DNA of 63,663 nucleotides from Chloroflexota bacterium (GCA_026708035.1 JAPOVQ010000024.1:1-63663), one strand, 5' to 3'. Shown: positions 42,666 through 53,851, counted from the first letter of the stretch. Notes: a model not told the origin generated them from the sequence alone. Numbers and translations: made by a program.

Positions 42666-44315
42666 TTAGTTGCCGGCGATGACGGCCCGAAGGTCAATGG
42701 CGCCCGTCACGGGGTCGATGCCGAATCCCGTGATGCGTGGGTGCAGCAGATAGGCGTCGGCGTGGTGCCCGATGCCGATGGCCGGCTGCTCGGCTTGAAG
42801 CACCGCGTCGGCGGCGAGGTAGGCGTTGCGCCGCGTCTCGGAGTCCGTGGCCGCTCCGGCCTCCTGCACGTGGCGATCAAACTCCGTGTTTCGCCAGCGG
42901 GCGCCCAGATAATCGACCTCGGAAAGCCAAAGCGTGTCGTACCAGTTCGCCGGGTCGGCGAACTCCGACGTCCACCCGGCCCGGTAGCAATCGAAGTCGC
43001 CCGGGTCGTCGGTGAACGACAGGAAGTCGCGCCACGACCGCTCGTCCGGCTGGACCTCGATGCCCAGCGTCTCGCGCCACGTCGCGGCAAGGTAGGCGGT
43101 CAGGCGCTTCCACGTGTCGGTGGTGTGATAGGTGAAGCGGAGCGGCGGCAGGCCCTGGCCGTCGGGGAATCCGGCCTGCGACAGCAGGCCCCGCGCGGCG
43201 TCCACGTCGGGGCCCGGTTGGGCGATCTCTCGTGGGAGCGTGCTCGGCGGCACGATCGTCCAGCCCGGAAGCGTCGGCTCCTCGAATACGGCCGCCGCCA
43301 TTTCCTCGCGGTTCAACACCATGCCGAGGGCCCGGCGAACTTCCGCTCGATTCCAAGGGGGCTTGGCGGTATTGAACACGAGGAACCAGCTGCCGCCACG
43401 CTCGAAGAGGCGCAGGCGGTCCCGCAACTGGTCGTCGCCGCGCGCGGAGCGGTAGGCGGCGCCGCTCACCGGCGCCACGTCCACGGCGCCGCCGCGAAAC
43501 GCCAGCAACGGCGAGCCGTCTTCCTCCGGGAACCGCACCACCACTTCGCCAAAGGTCCCCGGATCGCCCCAGTAGTGCTCGTTGCGAAACAGCGTGAGAC
43601 CGAGGCCTTGGTCCCACTGCACCAGCTGATACTGGCCGTTGCCCCGCAGTCGTCGCGGCTGCGTCCACGTGGAGCCATAGGACCGGATTTCGCCTTCGGG
43701 CAGGGGATAGAAAATGGGCGCCGCGACCCGGGCGGAAAACCCTGGGGACGGCTCGGCGAGTCCCACGCTCAGGGTCGAGTCGTCGGGCGCGCCCACGGCG
43801 ACCACTGCGGGATCGTTGTAGAGCCCATAGGCATAGTCACGGGCGCCGCGCACGGGGAACAGGAGATAGTTGAACGCGCCGCCGATCTGGGGATCGAGAT
43901 TCCGGCGCCAGGCCCACGCAAAGGCGTCCGCGGTCAGCGGTTCGCCGGTCATCCAGCGGGCCTCCGGGCGGATCTTGAACGTGACGGTGTGTCCGGCGTT
44001 GCTCACGTCCCAGCTCGCGGCCGCCGCCGGCGTCGGCAGTCCGTCGGCGCTGACGTCGACCAGCGGCTCGAACAGCGCATCGAGGATGGTGAACTCGTTG
44101 GGCGTGGACGCCAGCGCGGGATCGAGCGTGAGCGGCTCGCGCATCCAAAGCTCGATCTTGCCCTCGCCGGCGGACGGTCTCGCGTCGCCGGGTTCGCCGC
44201 ACGCCGCCAGGACCGAGGCGCCCGCCACGGCGCCGAGGCCGGCCAGGACGCGCCGGCGCGGCAGCCTGGGGCTAGGGCTAACGGGGCGCGATCTCAACGT
44301 CGGTGAGCCATTCAC
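42666..44315 (-). CDS. family 5 extracellular solute-binding protein (peptide/nickel/oligosaccharide ABC type), lipoprotein
   Basis: 549 residues. The signal region LPRRRVLAGLGAVAGASVLAAC ends in a lipobox (LAAC), and the RRR start could send it to the Tat system. SBP_bac_5 domain: DALFEPLVDVSADGLPTPAAA, WDVSNAGHTVTFKIRPEARW, GNGQYQLVQWDQGLGLTLFR and a long hinge. Substrates in this family include peptides, sugars and heme. ATG 44315 lies 38 bp inside the gene before; a TTG at 44297 is an alternative. No permease or ATPase for it is in this window. Confidence 0.88.
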   Translation of the reverse strand: MNGSPTLRSRPVSPSPRLPRRRVLAGLGAVAGASVLAACGEPGDARPSAGEGKIELWMREPLTLDPALASTPNEFTILDALFEPLVDVSADGLPTPAAAASWDVSNAGHTVTFKIRPEARWMTGEPLTADAFAWAWRRNLDPQIGGAFNYLLFPVRGARDYAYGLYNDPAVVAVGAPDDSTLSVGLAEPSPGFSARVAAPIFYPLPEGEIRSYGSTWTQPRRLRGNGQYQLVQWDQGLGLTLFRNEHYWGDPGTFGEVVVRFPEEDGSPLLAFRGGAVDVAPVSGAAYRSARGDDQLRDRLRLFERGGSWFLVFNTAKPPWNRAEVRRALGMVLNREEMAAAVFEEPTLPGWTIVPPSTLPREIAQPGPDVDAARGLLSQAGFPDGQGLPPLRFTYHTTDTWKRLTAYLAATWRETLGIEVQPDERSWRDFLSFTDDPGDFDCYRAGWTSEFADPANWYDTLWLSEVDYLGARWRNTEFDRHVQEAGAATDSETRRNAYLAADAVLQAEQPAIGIGHHADAYLLHPRITGFGIDPVTGAIDLRAVIAGN

Positions 44316-45879
44316 GCACCACGGGTTTACCGGGGTACTGCGTCACCCATGGTTGCACGAGCTCGTGCGACACGCTGTGATAGAGGGGGACCACGGCGCC
44401 GCGTTCAACGATGCGCGACTCCGCCAGTCGGTAGAGCGCCAGGCGTCGCTCGTGCCGGGGCTCGCTGCTGGCCAACTCGAGCAGCAGGTCCACGAAACCG
44501 TCGTTGAATCCGCCGTAGTTGTCGGGGCGTTTCGATCCAAACAGCATGTCCAGGAAGCCGAAGGGGTCGGGAAAGTCCGCAATCCAGGACAGCAGGAAGG
44601 CGTGCCGCGCGCGTTCGGCGGTCGTGATGTTTTCCACGACGTCCAGAAACTCCAGGAAATCGAACTGCTCGACCGAAATGCCGACGCCCAACTGGTCCCG
44701 CCATGGCTCCACGACGGCTCGGGTAGTCGGGCCGGCGGTCAGTCCGGCTCCCGACGTTGCCACGACCAGCTCAGGCCACTCCGCGATGGGTCCGTGGCGC
44801 GATAGCTCGAGCTCGCGCCGCGCGGCGTCGAGGTCGAACGGCAGGCCCGCATAGTCCGCGCGATATCCGGGCATCCCGGGCGGCAGGACGCCGCGAGCCT
44901 CCGCGTGGTGGCCGCGCAGGGTCACGCGATTGATACGGGGGCGGTCGACGGCATGCGCGAAGGCGCGACGGGCATGGTGGTCGTCGAACGGCGGCCGCGA
45001 CGTATTGAAGGCCAGGTAGGCCAGTGCGAGTGTCGGCGTGCGCTGAAGCTGCGCCGCCCTCGGCTCGCGCGGGTCCGAGAAACGATCCACGTTGGAACCG
45101 CCGACGTAGACGATGTCCAATTGGTCTTGCTCGAAGCGGAGCAGCGATTCGCCCGGATCGTGCTCGGTGAAGCGGACGACCGCTGGGCCCGATTGCCGCG
45201 GGTGGTAGGTGGGCGCCGACTCCAGCACGACCTCGGACCGCGGTTGGAAGGACGTGAGCCGAAAGGGTCCGGAGCCGTTAGGACGCATGGACCAATTCGG
45301 TCCCTCCGCGATGTTCTCCCGGTCGACGACGAGGCTGGCGGGTTGGGCGACCAGCGCCGGAAAGTAGGCCGCGTGCTGCACGAGGCGCACTTCGAGGCGC
45401 TTGTCACTGAGCACGCGGACGCCGCTTAAGGCGTCGGCGTCACCACTGCGCAGCGCATCGGCGCCTTCGATGTTGCCCAGCATGACGCTGGCCGTGGGTG
45501 ATTGGGTGGTGGGGTGTAGCGCGCGTTCCCACGACCAGCGCACGTCGTCGGCCGTGAGCGGCTTCCCATTGTGAAACTGGAGTCCGTCGCGGAGCTCGAA
45601 CAGATAGCGGTGCCCGCCGTCCGCGACCTCCCAGTTGCGCGCGAGGGCCGGCTCGGGGCGTAGCTCGGCGTTGATGCGCGTGAGCCCGGCGAAGATTTCG
45701 ATGGCGAATCCGGCGGAACCCGCATCGCGCACGATGGCCGGGTCGATGGTTTCCGGCGTGGTGGTGTCGAGCCGAAGCGTCCCGCCCACGGCCCCGGCGC
45801 GGGTGGCTGCCGGCCGGCTGCCGGCGGCGAGCGCCCCAATTGCCGCCGCGCCAAGCCTCAGGACGTCGCGGCGATGCAG
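44278..45879 (-). CDS. family 5 extracellular solute-binding protein with Tat-type signal; apparent CTG start
   Basis: About 533 residues. The mature protein has GGTLRLDTTTPETIDPAI, FELRDGLQFHNGKPLTADDVRWSW and GSGPFRLTSFQPRSEVVLES, typical of SBP_bac_5. Before it, in frame, is HRRDVLRLGAAAIGALAAG, a Tat signal (RRDVLRL), but no ATG, GTG or TTG precedes it after the NUDIX stop codon (45892-45894). The only suitable codon is CTG 45879, 9 bases after TAGGAG. GTG 45789 would cut off the signal. It has no lipobox cysteine. Tandem with the other solute-binding protein, with a 38-bp overlap. Confidence 0.8.
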   Translation of the reverse strand: MHRRDVLRLGAAAIGALAAGSRPAATRAGAVGGTLRLDTTTPETIDPAIVRDAGSAGFAIEIFAGLTRINAELRPEPALARNWEVADGGHRYLFELRDGLQFHNGKPLTADDVRWSWERALHPTTQSPTASVMLGNIEGADALRSGDADALSGVRVLSDKRLEVRLVQHAAYFPALVAQPASLVVDRENIAEGPNWSMRPNGSGPFRLTSFQPRSEVVLESAPTYHPRQSGPAVVRFTEHDPGESLLRFEQDQLDIVYVGGSNVDRFSDPREPRAAQLQRTPTLALAYLAFNTSRPPFDDHHARRAFAHAVDRPRINRVTLRGHHAEARGVLPPGMPGYRADYAGLPFDLDAARRELELSRHGPIAEWPELVVATSGAGLTAGPTTRAVVEPWRDQLGVGISVEQFDFLEFLDVVENITTAERARHAFLLSWIADFPDPFGFLDMLFGSKRPDNYGGFNDGFVDLLLELASSEPRHERRLALYRLAESRIVERGAVVPLYHSVSHELVQPWVTQYPGKPVVREWLTDVEIAPR

Positions 45880-45888
45880 CGCGGGCGT

Positions 45889-45894
45889 CTCCTA
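45889..45894 (-). promoter_or_regulatory. ribosome binding site TAGGAG overlapping the NUDIX stop codon
   Basis: The stop codon TAG of the NUDIX gene is part of TAGGAG, 9 bases before CTG 45879. It supports initiation at a CTG by translational coupling for the solute-binding protein. Confidence 0.5.
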
Positions 45895-46377
45895 GGGTGT
45901 GGCGCCCTCGGGCACCATCCGCCGCAGACTCTCCTCGGCGCGCACCATCACCGTGCGCTCGTTGGCGTGATGCAGCATGCGGATGGCATCCGACACGCTG
46001 ACCCAGCGCGCTTCCACGTGTTCGGCGGGGTCGGGCCGAATGTTGCCGCCGCGCGCCAGCAGCAGGTACTGGTGCACGATCTTTGGCACGAAGCCCGTCC
46101 AAAGGTCGGGCCGAACTTCATAGCGGATCTCGCCCAGGTTTTCCTGCACGTCGCTGACGATGCCGGTCTCCTCGAGGACTTCACGCACGGCGGCATCGTC
46201 GGGCGCCTCGCCGCGCTCGACGGCGCCCTTGGGCAGGACCCAGGCGCCGCGCTGCGTCTGCACGAGCGCCACCTGGATGCGGCCCCGGCGCACGCGGTAG
46301 ACGACGCCGCCGGAGGATTCCAGATACGGCTCGTCTTCGTTGTTCACGGCGGACGGTTGCTGCGGTTCGGCGGTCAT
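45892..46377 (-). CDS. NUDIX hydrolase
   Basis: 161 residues. SSGGVVYRVRRGRIQVALVQ, then the Nudix box GAVERGEAPDDAAVREVLEE followed by TGI (G-x5-E-x7-R-E-U-x-E-E-x-G-U, complete). The protein resembles Ap4A or diphosphoinositol hydrolases that start with a conserved SxG stretch, and has WVLPKGAVERGE rather than the usual PGG. It overlaps the dCTP deaminase gene by 4 bp, so nucleotide pool or house-cleaning functions may be linked. Confidence 0.92.
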   Translation of the reverse strand: MTAEPQQPSAVNNEDEPYLESSGGVVYRVRRGRIQVALVQTQRGAWVLPKGAVERGEAPDDAAVREVLEETGIVSDVQENLGEIRYEVRPDLWTGFVPKIVHQYLLLARGGNIRPDPAEHVEARWVSVSDAIRMLHHANERTVMVRAEESLRRMVPEGATP

Positions 46378-47000
46378 CCTGATTCGTTGCCTCCATGGTG
46401 GTGCGGGACGTCGGAGAATCCCAGATGCGCCCGGCTGGGCGTTGATTCCGGCTGGCCCTGATACTTGCTGCCGAGACCGGGTGATCCGTAGGGCCGCTCG
46501 GCAGGGGTGGTCAAGTGCATGATGGAGAGTTGGCCAATCTTCATGGTGGGCCAGAGCAGGATCGGCAGTGTGGCGATGTTGGCCAGCTCCAGCGTGAACT
46601 TGCCCTGGAAACCCGGGTCAACGTACCCGGCGGTGCTGTGCACCATCAGGCCGAGGCGTCCGAGCGAGCTCTTGCCCTCGATGCGACCGACCAAATCGTC
46701 CGGCATGGCGACATGCTCCATGGTGCCGCCGAGCACGAACTCGCCGGGATGGAGCACGAACGGCTCACCGGGACTAATGGCGACCTGCTCAGTTAACGTT
46801 TCCTGATCTATGCGTGGGTCGATGTGCGTGTCGGTGTGGTTCAGGAATACCCGCATGACGGTGCCGAGCCGCAGGTCGATGCTGGACGGCTGTACCGCGG
46901 CATCGTCAAACGGCTCGATGCGAAGGCGCCCTGAGGCGATGACCTCGCGTAGGCTCCTATCGCTGAGAACCACTCGTGCGCAACCCCTGTTGAACGTCAT
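46374..47000 (-). CDS. dcd: dCTP deaminase
   Basis: 208 residues from ATG 47000; GTG 46973, with VVLSDRSLREVIASG at the normal N-terminus and an AGGGG upstream, is the better match to the family start. Converts dCTP to dUTP (or dUMP). AAVQPSSIDLRLG, GRIEGKSSLGRLGLMVHSTA (catalytic Glu region plus the S-R-x-G loop) and DPGFQGKFTLELAN are diagnostic, and GLGSKYQGQ near the C-terminus closes the nucleotide site. The tail of about 25 residues is His-rich and extra. Divergent from the glycerol kinase gene with only 36 bp between. Confidence 0.94.
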   Translation of the reverse strand: MTFNRGCARVVLSDRSLREVIASGRLRIEPFDDAAVQPSSIDLRLGTVMRVFLNHTDTHIDPRIDQETLTEQVAISPGEPFVLHPGEFVLGGTMEHVAMPDDLVGRIEGKSSLGRLGLMVHSTAGYVDPGFQGKFTLELANIATLPILLWPTMKIGQLSIMHLTTPAERPYGSPGLGSKYQGQPESTPSRAHLGFSDVPHHHGGNESG

Positions 47001-47036
47001 GCTACCGTACCCGACCCCTCGGACTCAGGCACCGCC

Positions 47037-48508
47037 GTGATCCTTGCGATCGACCAGGGGACCAGCGGAACCGCGGCGCTGGTCGTGGCGCCGGACGCAA
47101 CCGTGGCGGGTCAGGGACGCGTCCCGATCACCGCCCGTCACCCCCGGCCCGGCTGGGTCGAGCAGGATGCGGCGGAAATCCGGCGTAGCGTACAGCGCGC
47201 GGCGCAACTTGCGCTCGCCGACGCCGGCGACCCGCCGCTGGCGGCTATCGGCGTCACCAATCAACGCGAGACGGCGGTGGCCTGGGACGCCGTTTCGGGC
47301 CGCCCGCTGGCGCCGGCGATCGTGTGGCAGGACCGGCGCACGGCTCCGCGTTGCGAGGCGTTGCGCGGCGCCGACTGGGGGCCGCGCATTGCGTCGCTGA
47401 CGGGCCTGACCGTCGATCCCTACTTCTCGGCCACGGCGTATGAGTGGATGTTGGCCCACCATGACCCGGTGCGCGTCGCGGCGGATCGCGGCAGCCTGCG
47501 GCTGGGCACGGTGGACGCCTGGGTCCTGTGGAACCTGACCGGCGGCGCGCACGTCACCGATGTTTCGAATGCCTCTCGAACGATGCTGATGGACCTGGCG
47601 ACGCAATCGTGGTGCGACGAATTGTTGGAGCTGTTCGGCGTGCCGCGCGCGGCGTTGCCGACGATCGTCGACTCCGCGGGCGAGATCGCCGAGACCGCCG
47701 AGGGCTCGGGCATCGCGGCCGGAGTCCCCATAGCCGGTTTCGCCGGGGACCAGCAGGCGGCGTTGTTCGGGCACCTGGCCCACGCGCCCGGCGACACCAA
47801 GGTGACCTACGGCACGGGCGGGTTTCTGCTCCAGGTCGCCGGCGGGGAACGGCCGCCGGACGTCGAGGGACTGCTGACGACCGTCGCCTGGCGCCACCAG
47901 GGACGCGTGACCTATGCGCGGGAGGGCAGCGTGTTCGTGGCTGGCGCGCTGATCCAGTGGCTGCGCGACGGTCTGGGGCTGATCGCGCAGGCCGCGGAGT
48001 GCGAGGTGCGCGCGCGCCGCGTGCCGGATGCCGCGGGCGCGGTGATCGTGCCGGCGTTCGCGGGCCTGGGAACGCCCAACTGGGACCCGCGGGCGCGCGG
48101 CGCGATCGTGGGACTGACGGCGGGGGTGACTGCCAACCACCTGTGCCGCGCCGCGCTGGAAGCCATCGCGCACCAGATCGCGGACGTGCTCGACGTGATG
48201 GACCCCAGCGATGCGCCGCTGCGGGTGGACGGCGGCGCGGCCGCCAGCGACTTGCTGCTGGAGCTGCAGGCCGCGATCGCGAGGCGTCCGGTGGTTCGTC
48301 CCGCGCAGCTGGAGACGACAGCGATGGGCGCTGCATTCTTGGCGGGACTGGCGGCGGGCGTCTGGGGCACGGCAGAGGAGATTCGATGTCACCGTCCGCC
48401 CGATCGCGTGGTCGAACCCCGCGGCGATCTGGGAGCCGCGTCGCGTGAGACTTGGCGCGCCGCCGTCGACCGGGCTCGCCGGTGGGCGCCCGCGGAGGAG
48501 CCGGACGC

Positions 48509-48512
<4 letters not shown>
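47037..48512 (+). CDS. glpK: glycerol kinase (FGGY family)
   Basis: 491 residues from GTG 47037. Phosphorylates glycerol. ILAIDQGTSGTAALVV (ATPase phosphate-1), GVTNQRETAVAWD, VWQDRRT, the kinase-specific GFAGDQQAALFGHLAH with KVTYGTGGFLL, AGLGTPNWDPRARGAIVG and VDGGAAASDLL. These are GlpK rather than xylulokinase patterns. No glpF or glpD gene is close. It is the first gene of a five-gene co-directional group, and its stop overlaps the next start (TTGA). Confidence 0.9.
48494..48500 (+). promoter_or_regulatory. ribosome binding site GGAGGAG before a TTG start
   Basis: GGAGGAG ends 8 bases before TTG 48509, supporting that codon as the acetoacetyl-CoA synthetase start. Confidence 0.7.
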
Positions 48513-50470
<1,958 letters not shown>

Positions 50471-50521
50471 ATATCATGATTGGGCCGCCGTTGCGCGGTT
50501 TCGACTGAGAGGCGCAGAGCG

Positions 50522-51463
50522 ATGCGGGCACTGATCTTCGGTGGCGCGGGGAGCATTGGGTCGCGACTGTCGGCGGCGCTGGTCGACCGCGGCGACGAGG
50601 TGCTGTCGCTGGACGTCAGCGCCGAGCCAGTCGTGCCGTCGGACGCCTTCGCGCAGGTCGACGCGCGCATCGGCAGCGTCCAGGACGCGGCGGCGGTGGA
50701 TGAGGTCGTGGCGGAGTTTCGGCCCGACACGATCTTCCATCTCGCGGCGATCCTGTCCGGGCTGGCGGAAACTGATTCCGAGCTGGCATGGCGGGTGAAC
50801 GTGGATGGGACGCGCAACGTCCTGGAGGCGGCTCGCAGGTTCGGGATCGGCAGGGTCGTGTTTACGAGCACGGTGGCGACCTACGGCGCCGGGTTGCCCG
50901 AGCCGATCACGGAGGACGTGCCGCAGTGGCCGTCGGGTCTTTACGGCGTGACCAAGGTGCTCGGCGAGCGCCTGGGGGTCTATTACCACCAGCGCTTCGG
51001 GCTGGACTTTCGGGCGGTGCGGCTGGCGGCGATGGTGGCCCCGACCGCGCCGGCAGGCGGCGCGGCCAGCGCCTTCGTTTGCGATCTGTTCGTCAACGCC
51101 GTGCGTGACGGCGCCTACGACCTGTACGTCTATCCGAATACCCGCGTCCCGATCGTCTGGGTGGACGACGTGGTGGGCGCGCTGCAGCTCCTCAACGACG
51201 CCGACGAGGGCAACCTGTCGCGCCGCGTCTACCACATCATCGGGGCCGGTCCGAGTGTGCAGGAGATGGTGGACGCGGTGCAGGCGCGGCTGCCCGAGGC
51301 CCGGCTGCGGTTCGAGATCGACCCGGTGCGGGCGGACATCGTGGAAAGCTGGCCGTCGCGCATGGACGACGCGGCGGCGCGCGCGGATTGGGGCTGGGAG
51401 CCGCGCTTCGACCTGGAGCGCATGACCGCCGCCAACCTGGACGCCCTGGGCGCGCCGGCCTAG
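50522..51463 (+). CDS. NAD-dependent epimerase/dehydrogenase, L-threonine 3-dehydrogenase-like (SDR type)
   Basis: 313 residues from ATG 50522 with GAGAGG just before. Extended SDR: LIFGGAGSIGSRLSAAL (NAD loop), HLAAILSGLAE and the catalytic LYGVTKVLGERLGVYYH (Y-x-x-x-K). The C-terminal text RADIVESWPSRMDDAAARAD and DWGWEPRFDLERMTA is characteristic of SDR-type threonine dehydrogenases. It would oxidise L-threonine to 2-amino-3-ketobutyrate, although another aldo-sugar substrate is possible. Next to it are cupin and TIM-barrel genes. Confidence 0.75.
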   Translation: MRALIFGGAGSIGSRLSAALVDRGDEVLSLDVSAEPVVPSDAFAQVDARIGSVQDAAAVDEVVAEFRPDTIFHLAAILSGLAETDSELAWRVNVDGTRNVLEAARRFGIGRVVFTSTVATYGAGLPEPITEDVPQWPSGLYGVTKVLGERLGVYYHQRFGLDFRAVRLAAMVAPTAPAGGAASAFVCDLFVNAVRDGAYDLYVYPNTRVPIVWVDDVVGALQLLNDADEGNLSRRVYHIIGAGPSVQEMVDAVQARLPEARLRFEIDPVRADIVESWPSRMDDAAARADWGWEPRFDLERMTAANLDALGAPA

Positions 51464-51485
51464 GCCGGGGTCGCCGCAACCGCCA

Positions 51486-52652
51486 ATGAACCCTCGCTAT
51501 CGCGACCTGGCGGCGCTGGCGCAGGCGGCAATCGATGGTCGCCGCGACGTGTCGGAGCTCACGCAGCCCGACATCGACTTGGCCCGCCTTTACGCCTACG
51601 CCTATCGCACACAGACGGTTGGGGCATTCCATGCCACGCGCCTGGCGCTGGACCCGTTCAGCGACGCGCCCGCTGTGCGAGCGGCGCAGCGCCGGCTGCG
51701 CGACCTCCAGGCGCAGGCGATGCGTCCCGTGCCGGCCGACCTGCGCGCGGCGGCGCCGACGTTGGCCTGGTATCACGCCTGGAGCGACGAGGTTCTAGCC
51801 GCGCTCTCAGGTCCCGAGGCGCCGGTGGAGGCGAATGAGATACGGGACCGGTTTCGGGCCGTGATCGATGCGATTCGCGCGTCGGACGGCATCCTCCCAA
51901 TGCGCGACGACGACCTTCCCGAGCAGGCGAGCTACAAGGTGCCGGGCATCGAAGTCGTGATCGTGCCGCTGGTCTACGGCGACCACATTTCGTGGAACAC
52001 CGCCTTCGTGACGGCGGCCAGCGGCGGCGCGACGACGCACCGGCACGCGCTGCAAGTGGAGATTCACCTGGGCTACGAGGGCGTTCACGGGCGGACGCTG
52101 CTCGACGGCCGGGCCGCGACGGTGACCGCACCGTACGCCATGCCAATTCCGCCGATGCTGGACCACGGGTTCGACAACTTGAGCGGCCACGACCATTTCG
52201 TGCCGTTCGTGTTCGGCTCGCGGACGCTGGACGGGTGGGGCGTGTTCTTCGACGTCGAGCCGCGGCCGTCGCCGACGCACGACTGGCCGGAGACGCCGCT
52301 GGAGTCGTCGGGCATGAACCGCTCCGTCCACCTGGAGCCGGCGTTGGCGGCCCTGCGGCAGGCGCCGGCCGGTGAGCGACGAGTGCTCATCGACGCCGAG
52401 CGCACGGCCCGTCCGGCCACCGGCGGCCTGGAGCTGGCGGCAATGCACGTGGGCGACGAGGCGATGTCGCTCAGCTTCGACGAGTTCCACATCCTTTCCG
52501 TGCGCGAGGGACGTCTGAAACTCGCCATGGCCGGGGTTTCGATTGAGCTCGGCCCGCGGGATCACGTGGGCATCCCCGCCGGTCTACGCGCTACGCTGCG
52601 TGCGCTCGATGGCGCGTGCCTCCTGCTGGAGGCCTCGCTCCAAGCCGACTGA
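51486..52652 (+). CDS. bicupin-like protein of unknown function
   Basis: 388 residues. An N-terminal 100-residue helical part (RYRDLAALAQAAIDGRRDVSE) leads to two cupin-like beta barrels. The first has TTHRHALQVEIHLGYEGVHG (H-x-H-x...E...H, metal-binding order) at about 179-200 and GHDHFVPFVFGSRT. The second, near the C-terminus, has EFHILSVREGRLKLAMAG and GPRDHVGIPAGLRATLRALDG. It may be a metal-dependent isomerase or dioxygenase. I cannot name a family. It lies between the threonine-dehydrogenase-like and TIM-barrel genes in one direction. Confidence 0.7.
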   Translation: MNPRYRDLAALAQAAIDGRRDVSELTQPDIDLARLYAYAYRTQTVGAFHATRLALDPFSDAPAVRAAQRRLRDLQAQAMRPVPADLRAAAPTLAWYHAWSDEVLAALSGPEAPVEANEIRDRFRAVIDAIRASDGILPMRDDDLPEQASYKVPGIEVVIVPLVYGDHISWNTAFVTAASGGATTHRHALQVEIHLGYEGVHGRTLLDGRAATVTAPYAMPIPPMLDHGFDNLSGHDHFVPFVFGSRTLDGWGVFFDVEPRPSPTHDWPETPLESSGMNRSVHLEPALAALRQAPAGERRVLIDAERTARPATGGLELAAMHVGDEAMSLSFDEFHILSVREGRLKLAMAGVSIELGPRDHVGIPAGLRATLRALDGACLLLEASLQAD

Positions 52653-52691
52653 AACGCCCGCGAAACGTCGCACTTGCCGAAGGAGCTCGAA

Positions 52692-53462
52692 ATGCGGATC
52701 GGCGCCTGCTTGTGGTCCCTGCCGGAAGACCCCCACGAGGCCGCGGCCTGGGCCAAGGACGTGGGCTTCGAGGCGATCGACGTGGACCCGGGATTCGCCG
52801 CCGGGTGGGACGCGGCGAACGGCTTGCCGGTGGCCAGCGTGGCGATTGCTCACCTCATCCCCGAGGGCGCGGCGCTGGAGGCCGCCGATGACGCAGCGCG
52901 GACCGCGGCGCTGGACCACGTGCGAGCGGGGCTGGCCGAGGCGGCGGAGCTGAACGCCGAGTTCGTCTACCTGCCGCCGGCAGCGGCGTCGGCGGTAGAT
53001 CCGGCGTCGCGGGAGCGCTACCGCGAGGCCGTGGTGGCGCTCACCGAGGAATCCGCGCGCCTGGGCATCAAGTTCGGCATCGAGCACTTTCCCGGCTACG
53101 CGCTGCCGAGCGTGGCGGAGACCCTGGCCTTCGTCGAGGACGTGGGCCATCCCAACCTGTACGTGCTGCTGGATATCGGCCACGCGCAGATCAGCCGCGA
53201 GAGCGTGCCGGACGCGGTGGCGGCGCTCGGCGACCTGATGACGTTCGTCCATTTCGACGACAATCGCGGCGAGCTCGACGATCACATGGCGCTGCTGGAC
53301 GGTCTGCAGCAGGAGCAGGACCTGGTGGACGCGGTGCGCGCGCTGCGGCGCCACGGCTACGAAGGGCAGATATCAATCGAAATGAACCCGAAGCTGCCGG
53401 ACCCCCGCGACGCGATGATCCGGAGTTTCGAGATTCTCAAGCGGGTGATGGCCCAGGCGTAG
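52692..53462 (+). CDS. sugar phosphate isomerase/epimerase (xylose isomerase-like TIM barrel)
   Basis: 256 residues from ATG 52692, preceded by AAGGAG; a TTG at 52674 would add six residues. AP_endonuc_2 barrel: LWSLPEDPHEAAAWAKDVG at the first strand, AELNAEFVYLPPAAAS, KFGIEHFPGYALPS (Glu metal ligand), LYVLLDIGHAQI (Asp-x-GH, metal ligands) and FVHFDDN (H-x-D) with ISIEMNPK (last Glu). The metal site is complete, so an isomerase or epimerase of a sugar or polyol is likely. The substrate is unknown. Confidence 0.85.
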   Translation: MRIGACLWSLPEDPHEAAAWAKDVGFEAIDVDPGFAAGWDAANGLPVASVAIAHLIPEGAALEAADDAARTAALDHVRAGLAEAAELNAEFVYLPPAAASAVDPASRERYREAVVALTEESARLGIKFGIEHFPGYALPSVAETLAFVEDVGHPNLYVLLDIGHAQISRESVPDAVAALGDLMTFVHFDDNRGELDDHMALLDGLQQEQDLVDAVRALRRHGYEGQISIEMNPKLPDPRDAMIRSFEILKRVMAQA

Positions 53463-53503
53463 GCTGGCGGGTCGAGTTTCCGGCTTAGTCCCCGGCTCGG
53501 CAT

Positions 53504-53797
53504 GGGCAGCCACAAGGGCTGTCCCTACACCGACTCAGTCCCTGTAGGGGCGCCCCTTGTGGGCGCCCGGTTCGCGCTTTCCCGTTAGGCGGGCCTAGAT
53601 TCCCGCCCCGTACTCGGGTACGGGGCAGTCTCTTCATGGGTTTGACGGAAGGCCGCCTGCCGTGAGGAGGCGACGGGCGTTTTGCCCGCGGCACGTCCGA
53701 CGCTGCACGCAGCGCGGGCCACCGAAAATCGCGGGCAGCCACAAGGGCTGCCCCTACACCGACCCAGCCCCTGTAGGGGCGCCCCTTGTGGGCGCCC
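53504..53797. repeat. two REP pairs, 229 bp apart, in a gene-free stretch
   Basis: Inverted REP 53504-53528 faces REP 53544-53568, and the same arrangement recurs as 53733-53757 and 53773-53797, displaced by exactly 229 bp. Between them lie CCCCGTACTCGGGTACGGGG (about 53605-53624) and a CGCTGCACGCAGCG palindrome (about 53700-53713). In these pairs the REPs point tail to tail compared with the pairs in the RAYT gene. No gene in 53463-53851. Confidence 0.9.
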
Positions 53798-53851
53798 GGT
53801 TCGCGATCTTCGCGGGACTGACGGACTCGGAGTGCCCCGATTGCCGCCGGC

